Source of the DNA: JADLHS01 sp039806955 | GTDB lineage: Bacteria > Verrucomicrobiota > Verrucomicrobiia > Limisphaerales > JADLHS01 | NCBI GenBank assembly: GCA_039806955.1 | Contig: JBDHQI010000002.1 | Location: 1 to 64,000, forward strand | Reading direction: 5' to 3' | Length of the DNA stretch: 64,000 nucleotides | Part shown: positions 43,516 to 50,920 of the stretch, one piece after another | Layout of the letters: every line of letters begins with the position of its first letter | Position numbering within the stretch: the first letter of the stretch is position 1 | Notes under the pieces: generated by a model | What the model was told of the DNA's origin: nothing | What the model saw: the letters and a program-made list of their open reading frames with translations, nothing else | The model's database searches: none | Made by a program: the position numbers and the translations under genes

Positions 43516-46404
43516 TTAAGCCTTTGCCAGTAATTGGCGCAAGACGTAAGCGAGAATTCCGCCATGCCGGTAATAGTCCACCTCGATGGGGGTATCAATC
43601 CGGCAACGGACGGGGATGGTTTCAACCGCACCGTTCTTGCGGGTGATTTTCAAGGTCAAGTCCTGCTGCGGATGCAATTTTTCATCCAACCCAATTACGT
43701 CATAATGTTCCGTGCCATCCAGTTTGAGGGTTTGGACCGTGGCACCATCCTTGAATTGGAGCGGCAGAACCCCCATGCCGACGAGGTTGGAACGGTGAAT
43801 ACGTTCGAAGCTTTGCGCAACCACAACCTTTACGCCCAGCAGGTTGGTGCCCTTGGCGGCCCAGTCGCGGCTGGAGCCGGTTCCGTATTCCTGCCCGGCA
43901 AGAACAATTAACGGCACCCCATCGGCTTTGTAGGCCATGCTGGCGTCGTAAATAAATGTGGGTTTTCCAGCGGCGACTTGGAATGGTTTGTCAGGGGCCG
44001 GCACTTCGCGCTCGCCAAAATAAACCGTATAGCCGCCTTCGATACCGGGGCACATCTGATTCTTGATACGAACATTGGCGAAAGTTCCCCGTGTCATTAC
44101 CCGGTCATTCCCGCGCCGCGAACCGTAACTATTGAAATCGGTCTGTTCGACTCCATTTTCTATCAGATATTTACCTGCCGGGGCCGTTTTCTTGATTGAA
44201 CCGGCTGGTGAAATGTGGTCCGTGGTGACGCTGTCGCCGAACACCGCCAAGGCTCGTGCGCCAGTAACCGGCTGGATGTTGGCGGGATTTAGCGTAAAGC
44301 CTTCAAAGAACGGCGGCTCCTGAATGTAAGTGGATTTGGTGTCCCATTCGTACACGTTGCCTGTGGGGGAGGAAATTTCGTTCCATTTCGGATTCTGAGC
44401 GACAAAATCCCGATACAATTTTCGGAAAACTTCCGGTTTCAAAACGGACTCCATCGCCGTGCGCACTTCTTGCAGCGTCGGCCAGATATCGGCGAGATAA
44501 ACCGGGTTGCCGTCCTTGCCTTTGCCAAGCGGTTCGCAGCTAAGATCAATATCCACCCGCCCCGCCAACGCAAACGCCACCACGAGCGGCGGCGACATCA
44601 GGAAGTTGGCCTTGATGTTTTGGTGAATGCGCGCTTCAAAATTGCGATTCCCCGATAAAACCGCCGCCACCACAAGATCATTCTTTACCACCGCATCTTC
44701 AATGGCTGGATGCAGCGGGCCGGAGTTGCCGATACATGTCGTACAGCCGTAGCCGACCACGTTGAATCGCAGCTTGTTGAGATATTTCTGCAGATTGGTC
44801 TTTTTAAGATAATCGCTGACGATCCGGGAACCAGGGGCCAACGATGCTTTGACTGCTGCCGGAACTTTAAGGCCGCGTTCAACTGCGTTTTTGGCGAGCA
44901 GACCGGCCGCCAGCATGACGCTGGGATTCGACGTATTGGTGCAACTCGTGATAGCCGCGATCACCACCGAACCATGATGCAGCTTGGCTTTGAGCGCTGG
45001 CGCATGGGCTTCAATGAGATCCGGCGAGGGGCGGTTCAAAACCATCTCCCGTTCGGTGACGGGATTGGTCCCCGCCGCGATGGCTTGTTGTTGCAACACG
45101 GGCGACTCGCTGCCGCCGCCCGGATGGTAATCTCCATCCGAGGCAACCGTGACCGTGGTGGCGTAGGCGCTCCGGAGTTTGCCGAATCCGTTTTCGGTAA
45201 TGGGCCGCTGGAAAGCCGCGAAAAATTCGCGGCGCAGATTTGCCAGTTCGATCCGGTCTTGGGGGCGTCGTGGTCCGGCCACGCTCGGGGTAATGGTGCT
45301 TAAATCCAACTCAACCACTTGCGAATAGTCAATATCGCCAAGCCCGGGCACGCCCCACAGTCCTTGGGCGCGATAATAGTTTTCGTAAAGTTTACATTCG
45401 CCATTGGTGCGTCCCGTCGCCCGCAGATAATTGAGACATTCTTGGTCAATGGGGAAAAAGCCCACGGTCGCGCCATATTCCGGCGCCATGTTGCCAATGG
45501 TGGCTCGATCCACCACGGGCAGGGCGGCCGCGCCTGGACCGAAAAATTCCACGAATTTGCCAACGACCTTGGTTTTGCGCATTAGTTGCGTGATGGTGAG
45601 CGCCAGATCGGTGGCGGTTACGCCTTCCTTCAACGCGCCGATTAGATGCACTCCCACCACGTCGGGAGTCAAAAAATAAACGGGCTGACCCAACATTCCG
45701 GCTTCCGCTTCAATCCCGCCCACTCCCCAGCCGACAATCCCAAGACCATTGATCATCGTTGTGTGCGAGTCGGTGCCCACCAGCGAGTCAGGATAATACA
45801 CGCCGTTGGCGCTCAAGACGCCCTTTGCGAGATATTCCAAATTGACCTGGTGAATGATGCCGATGCCCGGCGGAACAACCTTGAAGGTGTCAAACGCCTG
45901 CATCCCCCACTTGAGAAATTGATAACGCTCGCGGTTACGATGAAATTCCAGGTCCAGGTTCCGCTGCATGGCGAATTGCGTTCCCGCAAAGTCCACCTGC
46001 ACCGAATGGTCCACGATGAGATCCACCGGCACCAACGGTTCGACAATTTTCGGATTTCTGCCGAGGTGCGCCACCGCGCTGCGCATGGCGGCCAGGTCAA
46101 CCAGCAGCGGCACGCCGGTAAAATCCTGCAAAACAATGCGCGCCACGACGAACGGAATTTCCTCAGTGCGCTCGGCCTGGGGTTTCCAATTGGCTAGCGC
46201 GCGGACGGCAGCCTCGGTGACCCGGGTGCCGTCGCAATTACGTAACACTGATTCCAGCACCAGCCGAATGGAAACCGGCAGTCGCGAAATCGGGCCGAGC
46301 CCCGTTTTTTCCAAAGCGGGCAGCGAGTAGAAATTGCCTTCCTTGCCCGTGCCGGGATCAAAAGTGCGAAAGGCTTGGGAGTCAAATGGATTTACGTCAC
46401 TCAT
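43516..46404 (-). CDS. acnA: Aconitate hydratase (AcnA type)
   Basis: Protein of 962 residues converting citrate to isocitrate in the TCA cycle. The 4Fe-4S ligands are Cys488 (ITSCTNTSNP) and Cys554/Cys557 (GCTTCIGNSG). The large N-terminal domain contains DSHTTM, and the C-terminal swivel domain contains AGQEYGTGSSRDWAAKG. E. coli AcnA has 891 residues; an extra segment at about 405-475 (AYATTVTVASDGDYHPGGG and following) accounts for most of the difference. The ATG is at 46404; only 20 bases separate its stop from dinB downstream. Confidence 0.95.
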   Translation of the reverse strand: MSDVNPFDSQAFRTFDPGTGKEGNFYSLPALEKTGLGPISRLPVSIRLVLESVLRNCDGTRVTEAAVRALANWKPQAERTEEIPFVVARIVLQDFTGVPLLVDLAAMRSAVAHLGRNPKIVEPLVPVDLIVDHSVQVDFAGTQFAMQRNLDLEFHRNRERYQFLKWGMQAFDTFKVVPPGIGIIHQVNLEYLAKGVLSANGVYYPDSLVGTDSHTTMINGLGIVGWGVGGIEAEAGMLGQPVYFLTPDVVGVHLIGALKEGVTATDLALTITQLMRKTKVVGKFVEFFGPGAAALPVVDRATIGNMAPEYGATVGFFPIDQECLNYLRATGRTNGECKLYENYYRAQGLWGVPGLGDIDYSQVVELDLSTITPSVAGPRRPQDRIELANLRREFFAAFQRPITENGFGKLRSAYATTVTVASDGDYHPGGGSESPVLQQQAIAAGTNPVTEREMVLNRPSPDLIEAHAPALKAKLHHGSVVIAAITSCTNTSNPSVMLAAGLLAKNAVERGLKVPAAVKASLAPGSRIVSDYLKKTNLQKYLNKLRFNVVGYGCTTCIGNSGPLHPAIEDAVVKNDLVVAAVLSGNRNFEARIHQNIKANFLMSPPLVVAFALAGRVDIDLSCEPLGKGKDGNPVYLADIWPTLQEVRTAMESVLKPEVFRKLYRDFVAQNPKWNEISSPTGNVYEWDTKSTYIQEPPFFEGFTLNPANIQPVTGARALAVFGDSVTTDHISPAGSIKKTAPAGKYLIENGVEQTDFNSYGSRRGNDRVMTRGTFANVRIKNQMCPGIEGGYTVYFGEREVPAPDKPFQVAAGKPTFIYDASMAYKADGVPLIVLAGQEYGTGSSRDWAAKGTNLLGVKVVVAQSFERIHRSNLVGMGVLPLQFKDGATVQTLKLDGTEHYDVIGLDEKLHPQQDLTLKITRKNGAVETIPVRCRIDTPIEVDYYRHGGILAYVLRQLLAKA

Positions 46405-46661
46405 AAAAAATCAGACCAAAATGAAGTTTATGTTCCCATCAACTGTGAGGATTACTGCGAGTGTCGTCAAGTTTAGTAAATGCGTGCCGATTAATCATTG
46501 CGCTGAAACACCGTTGTCATCAGGCGGGAAAGCCGTTCGAGGAGGCGGTTGGTCTTGTGCGTCGGGCCTTGATGGCAAAAGGCGCGAGCGATTTTGATTG
46601 AGGCCCACCTGCGACGAGCGAGGGCGAGCGGCGCACAACCAGTTGGCTCACGAAACCGGCG

Positions 46662-47405
46662 TTATTTCGGTGTGCGCATGGAGCGCACACTCCAATCAAA
46701 GAATAGATATTGCCGGGTGGCCGGGGCGGGGCCGCCGTGGACGGGCAGCAAAGGAATGTAATTCATGTAGGTGGAGCTGGTGATGCCCACGCTGGTCAGC
46801 AATTGTTTGTCGCAATCAGTCATCGCCCAGTTATCCGAGCGTCGCAGAATGGATGAGGCTTTTTTCGGTTCCGCCAGTGGATTTTCCGGACGGCCAAATG
46901 GGAAAGTGATGACGTTCAATCCCACTCCTGGATCGTTGGTCACGGTGCTTAAAGAAAAATAACTGACCGGAACATACAGTGGCGGGTTCGGCGTCAGCTT
47001 GGGCAGAGCTCGAAAAGAGGCCGGGCAGATCGCCACGGCGGCGGTGCGGGTAATCGTGGTGGCGGGCGGCGGGTAGGCCAGGTAGGACGCAATGTACGCC
47101 GCCAGCGATCCGTTGTAGCGGTTGGGGCCACTCACCCCGGTATCGCGGTAGGTGAAAAACATTCCCGTCCAGCACGGGCCGGGCAGCCGGTCATTATTAT
47201 CCATCGTGTACATTTCGATGGCCAGACCGACCTGCTTAAGATTGCTGGTGCAGTTGACTTGATACGCTTTCTGTTTCGCCTTGGCAAGCGCGGGCAGCAG
47301 CATGGCAGCGAGAATCGCGATAATGGCAATTACTACCAGAAGTTCGATCAGCGTAAACGCGCGACGACGCAGTCCGGGGAATGGCGTTTCTTGCAGTGTG
47401 TCCAT
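46662..47405 (-). CDS. Prepilin-type protein, orphan
   Basis: Protein of 247 residues. Leader MDTLQETPFPGLRRRA precedes FTLIELLVVIAIIAILAAMLLPALAKAKQKAY, the hallmark N-terminus of abundant verrucomicrobial and planctomycetal prepilin-like proteins. CTSNLKQVGLAIEMYTMDNNDRLPG follows, and the C-terminus is LFFDWSVRSMRTPK, corresponding to the usual D-G-H-x9 type ending though lacking its full form. Function unknown; these proteins are often encoded singly beside exported proteins. A perfect 12-bp palindrome lies 20 bases upstream. The last codons contain an 8-bp hairpin (46670-46690). Confidence 0.85.
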   Translation of the reverse strand: MDTLQETPFPGLRRRAFTLIELLVVIAIIAILAAMLLPALAKAKQKAYQVNCTSNLKQVGLAIEMYTMDNNDRLPGPCWTGMFFTYRDTGVSGPNRYNGSLAAYIASYLAYPPPATTITRTAAVAICPASFRALPKLTPNPPLYVPVSYFSLSTVTNDPGVGLNVITFPFGRPENPLAEPKKASSILRRSDNWAMTDCDKQLLTSVGITSSTYMNYIPLLPVHGGPAPATRQYLFFDWSVRSMRTPK

Positions 47406-47424
47406 AATTCCACCGGCAATATAG

Positions 47425-47436
47425 CCCGTTAACGGG
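47425..47436. promoter_or_regulatory. Perfect 12-bp palindrome upstream of a prepilin gene
   Basis: CCCGTTAACGGG reads the same on both strands and sits 20 bases before the start codon at 47405. It may be an operator for a dimeric regulator. No other copy was noticed in the window. Confidence 0.3.
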
Positions 47437-47477
47437 AAATGTCCGCGTTTAAGCGTAACATCTTGATGCGGGTCGGA

Positions 47478-48272
47478 TTACCACAAGCCGTAATAAAGCA
47501 CGTAGGAGGAGGCGTAGTTGGTTTTCATTTGTTGCAGTTTTAACCAACGCGCCGAGCCGTCGAGATAAAGCACATTGCCTCCAGCGGCGCCCACCTGGAC
47601 CGCCGTTCGGCCCGCCCGAGTGAAGGCGGCGCCGTTCACTTGGTAAGGTCCGGATTTGGTATGCGGCGCCATGGTCAACGTGTCACCCCAGTGGTTCTCA
47701 TCGGCGGCGATGGCGTTGGTTGGAGAGTCGGTCAGCCGGGTGGCAACCCGCCAGGAGCGGGGGGCCGCGAGATTGGCGGTCGGGATTTTGGCATCGCAAA
47801 GGTAATTGTAGCCGATGAGATAACCGTAGTCGCCGCTGTAGCGGGTCTGGGTGCCGAACGTGAAGTTCGGGCAGTCCATGATTTTGAAATTACCGGTGTA
47901 GCGAACCAGGTTGGTGTAGGTGTCGCGATTGATGCGGATGGAATGCCATTCGCCGTTGTTATCACGACCGCTGGGCAGCTTCTGCTGAAATTCATTGCCA
48001 TACATGTGGACGGATAATCCGACCTGGCGCAAATTACTGACGCACGCAACGCGCTTGGCCTTTTCCTTGGCGCTGGCAAGCGCGGGCAGCAGCATGGCCG
48101 CCAGGATGGCAATGATTGCGATGACCACCAGCAGTTCGATCAAAGTGAACGCATGACGAGTCCACGGACAGTCCGGTTTGCCCACCGGCTCCGCAACGGG
48201 CGTCGAAGCTGCCGTCGGGGGAACGCACCCGTGGCACGGTTTGCTGGAGAGGTCTGGCGTGTGCCGTTTCAT
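47478..48272 (-). CDS. Prepilin-type protein with proline-rich leader
   Basis: Protein of about 264 residues. A long leader (about 42 residues, with CHGCVPPTAAS) precedes HAFTLIELLVVIAIIAILAAMLLPALASAKEKAK. CVSNLRQVGLSVHMYGNEFQQKLPSG follows, and the C-terminal part has GGNVLYLDGSARWLKL, the H-x9-DG-like ending of DUF1559-type prepilin proteins. ATG 48272 is preferred; ATG 48296 or the codon at 48434 would lengthen the leader, the latter into the terminator of the upstream gene. Role unknown, perhaps a surface fibre subunit. Confidence 0.8.
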   Translation of the reverse strand: MKRHTPDLSSKPCHGCVPPTAASTPVAEPVGKPDCPWTRHAFTLIELLVVIAIIAILAAMLLPALASAKEKAKRVACVSNLRQVGLSVHMYGNEFQQKLPSGRDNNGEWHSIRINRDTYTNLVRYTGNFKIMDCPNFTFGTQTRYSGDYGYLIGYNYLCDAKIPTANLAAPRSWRVATRLTDSPTNAIAADENHWGDTLTMAPHTKSGPYQVNGAAFTRAGRTAVQVGAAGGNVLYLDGSARWLKLQQMKTNYASSYVLYYGLW

Positions 48273-48420
48273 AATTGTCAGCTCGTGATTCAACATTAGC
48301 CCGCCGCGTCGGTTGGTAAAGTTCAAATCCTCGGGCGGTGTCTTTGAGTTGGGAATCCCGATGGCGTTTCCAGTCAGGGCGGATTTGATTGCAGCGACGT
48401 TATGGGTTCGATGGTCAAAA

Positions 48421-48451
48421 GGAAGCCGGAGCAAATTCAGATCCGGCTTCC
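48421..48451 (-). terminator. Intrinsic terminator of the 732-residue secreted protein gene
   Basis: GGAAGCCGGA (48421-48430) and TCCGGCTTCC (48442-48451) form a perfect 10-bp stem with an 11-base loop. Read on the minus strand it is followed by TTTT. It lies 22 bases beyond the stop codon of the gene at 48474. Confidence 0.8.
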
Positions 48452-48473
48452 TGAAAGGTTTATTCCCGGACCA

Positions 48474-50672
48474 TCAATCCGCCAATCGGAAGAACCGGGC
48501 TGGCTCCGTGTAGCTATTCGTCCAAGGCCCCAAGAACGCGCCGCTGGTGATATTCGTCCAAACATTGGGGCTGTTATTCTGCGGGACGTTGGCGTACGGT
48601 CCGCTGGCGGTGGTGGCCGATTGCAAGCGGTGACCCCCTTCCCAGTTCAAGACGACTCCGGCATCCGTTTCGGTGATGCTCAACTCGGGCGCTGCCGGCG
48701 GAGTGGGCGGCGTGGCGCCAACCGGTTGCATCAAGAGTCGGAAAGAAATCGGCTCATTGAGATTCACCTGCGGGTTGTTGACTCCGGAGGTGGTGAGTCG
48801 CAGCCAGGTAGTTGAATTGGTGCCTTTCCATTGGAACCGGGCGTGGAATGATTTGCTGCCTGTGTTCGCCGCCAAATTGGATACTTGACCCACATTGGGA
48901 GTAGTCAACAGGGATCCCGAGGTTGTGCCTGAAAAACTAGGGGCGCGGAAACCGTAATCCGTCGAACCGGAAGGCGCGGTTTCAAACGTCTGGAATACGG
49001 TGTCGCCATTCTTGAGATCGTCAATGTAGAGATCAAACGGTCCGGTGTCACCGGGGTCGTCAATAATGAAGCCGATCGCCTCTAAAATTCCCCAGTCGCC
49101 GGGCAGGTTGTTGGTGTTGGACGCGGTCGGATTCCATTGGATTGAGGCGCCCGCCTGCGCGGTCTTGATGGCGATGGCGTCCACTGTTTCATTGGGATCA
49201 TAGATCCAGTTGTTATTTTGATCATGGTATTGAGTATCCGTGACGTCCACGTATTCGTAAAAGCCACCGTACCAGTAGCTGCGCAACAGACGGTATCCGT
49301 CCGCACCGGGTACCGCATTCCAGGCCCAATTGACCGCAAATACATCATTGCTGGTCACTACGTCTGACTGCGCCGGAGTTTCGGAGTAAATGATGTTGCC
49401 GTTGGGCAGGGTGCGATAAGCATAGACTTGGAGTTCCACGATATCGGTCGGATTGTATCCTGATTCGGAGGTCGTGCTGGCTACGAGACCAGTCGCATCA
49501 CCGACGGTAGCGCCACTGCCGCGATTGAATGTCACGGTTTGCCAATCGTTACTCGGGTAAATAATCGGCGCGTTGATTGGAGCCCCCGCTTGAACGGATG
49601 CCGTACCCAGAAAGTGCAGGTTGGCGCTGGTGGAAATTCCGGGTGACCCCACCGGACCTTCACTGGATGTTTCGCGAATACTTAATGCGGCTCGAATCGA
49701 GGGGTTCGCTCCGCCACCGACGAAGAGGCCGATGGTTGGAACGCAACTTTCTTGACCATTAACGGTCTGCGTAGCCGCTACTATGCCGCCCTTTTGCAGG
49801 CCACTCACCGTAACGGCGTTATTTCCTTCCACGATATCCGAGGTCTTCGAACCGACCGCCACCATGGACCCGTTAGGTCCCGAGTTTTGGTAAACCGTGA
49901 TGGCCGAGGTCGAAGCCGTCGCTCCGACAATGGTAACTTCATTCACATCGCTGGAAATAGGGCCGATCGGTAACACCCCGCTGACATTTCGACAGGGATC
50001 ATCCAGCAAATCCGCTACGGACCCCTCAGTGTTTTGGGCCACAAAATCGACATCGATTACGGCGGTGGCATCCTCCGACTCAGCGTTTCTAAAGATTATC
50101 GAGTTTATATAATGGTTACCATCTAGGACCTCGCTAAAGCCGGTGATAATGTTGGGGATGTTGCCCCAACCATCTTCACCGCCCGAGTTATCGTCCAAAT
50201 TCCACTCGTATAAGTGCCATTCGCCGTCAGCGATCAGTTCCTTCTGCGTGCTGCCATTATGTCGCAGGCTGCCATTAATCAATGGTCCCGCCAGCCATAA
50301 CTGAACATCCCAGCCGGTATTGGTGGTGCGAGCGTAAAAACCGATCCAACCGTCAACATCGGGTGACGTTGGAATTGTGGTGTTGTTGGCTGCTGAACCG
50401 CCCCCCGAGACGAGGCGAATCCGCAGCGGGATGACGCCGTTAGTGTTCAAGACTAATCGTAGGCAACCGGTGCCTTCACGTGGATCCTCTGTGACGCGGC
50501 GGGTTGTGGAAGTAGCCAAGACTCCTGCGGTGGATCCCGAACCGGTGGGGTCCCAGGTAAAATGGCCAGCGCTCACATTGAAATCGTCAATAACCAGAGG
50601 GGCTGCTGACAAATGTGATATTCCCAGCGCGAAACCAAGGATGCCGATGGATAATAGAACGGTTTTTTTCAT
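48474..50672 (-). CDS. Large exported protein of unknown function
   Basis: Protein of 732 residues. A standard signal peptide (MKKTVLLSIGILGFALGISHLSA) is followed by PLVIDDFNVSAGHFTWD, the start of a jelly-roll-like carbohydrate-binding or discoidin-like region (about 25-220), in which WHLYEWNLDD and INSIIFRNAESEDATAVIDVDFV resemble glycan-binding folds. Fibronectin-III-like and further beta regions follow, ending with LSITETDAGVVLNWEGGHRLQS, a C-terminal module common in exoproteins of this phylum. No catalytic residues were recognised. It could bind polysaccharide. Its gene is transcribed away from the sensor kinase gene, sharing a 248-base regulatory region. Confidence 0.72.
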   Translation of the reverse strand: MKKTVLLSIGILGFALGISHLSAAPLVIDDFNVSAGHFTWDPTGSGSTAGVLATSTTRRVTEDPREGTGCLRLVLNTNGVIPLRIRLVSGGGSAANNTTIPTSPDVDGWIGFYARTTNTGWDVQLWLAGPLINGSLRHNGSTQKELIADGEWHLYEWNLDDNSGGEDGWGNIPNIITGFSEVLDGNHYINSIIFRNAESEDATAVIDVDFVAQNTEGSVADLLDDPCRNVSGVLPIGPISSDVNEVTIVGATASTSAITVYQNSGPNGSMVAVGSKTSDIVEGNNAVTVSGLQKGGIVAATQTVNGQESCVPTIGLFVGGGANPSIRAALSIRETSSEGPVGSPGISTSANLHFLGTASVQAGAPINAPIIYPSNDWQTVTFNRGSGATVGDATGLVASTTSESGYNPTDIVELQVYAYRTLPNGNIIYSETPAQSDVVTSNDVFAVNWAWNAVPGADGYRLLRSYWYGGFYEYVDVTDTQYHDQNNNWIYDPNETVDAIAIKTAQAGASIQWNPTASNTNNLPGDWGILEAIGFIIDDPGDTGPFDLYIDDLKNGDTVFQTFETAPSGSTDYGFRAPSFSGTTSGSLLTTPNVGQVSNLAANTGSKSFHARFQWKGTNSTTWLRLTTSGVNNPQVNLNEPISFRLLMQPVGATPPTPPAAPELSITETDAGVVLNWEGGHRLQSATTASGPYANVPQNNSPNVWTNITSGAFLGPWTNSYTEPARFFRLAD

Positions 50673-50920
50673 GCGATTTTTACTTCTAGTTTGAGCAGTT
50701 CACTGAAGGGTTAAGGCAGATTTTAGACTGATTATTTCAATTAGAATCACCGAACGGAGGGTTTTCATCCAATCGCTCCGAACGGTTGGTATTTGGATTT
50801 AGCATGATCAACGTGCAAAGTACTATCAGGAATGGTTTGTTGGTTCAACAGCGGCTTAAGACATATTCATGTAACAATGCTTTGTCTCAGCGGACATAAT
50901 CAGTAGGTTTGTGCGTCATT
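50673..50920. promoter_or_regulatory. Divergent control region with CCGAACGG direct repeat
   Basis: The 248 bases between the secreted-protein gene and the sensor-kinase gene hold two copies of CCGAACGG (50750-50757 and 50778-50785) in direct orientation, 28 bases apart. They may be sites for the response regulator encoded downstream. I could not define promoters with confidence. Confidence 0.3.

Noticed and set aside
46670..46690. Terminator at the end of the prepilin gene
   Set aside because: The 8-bp hairpin GTGTGCGC/GCGCACAC lies in the final codons and no T-run follows on the minus strand.
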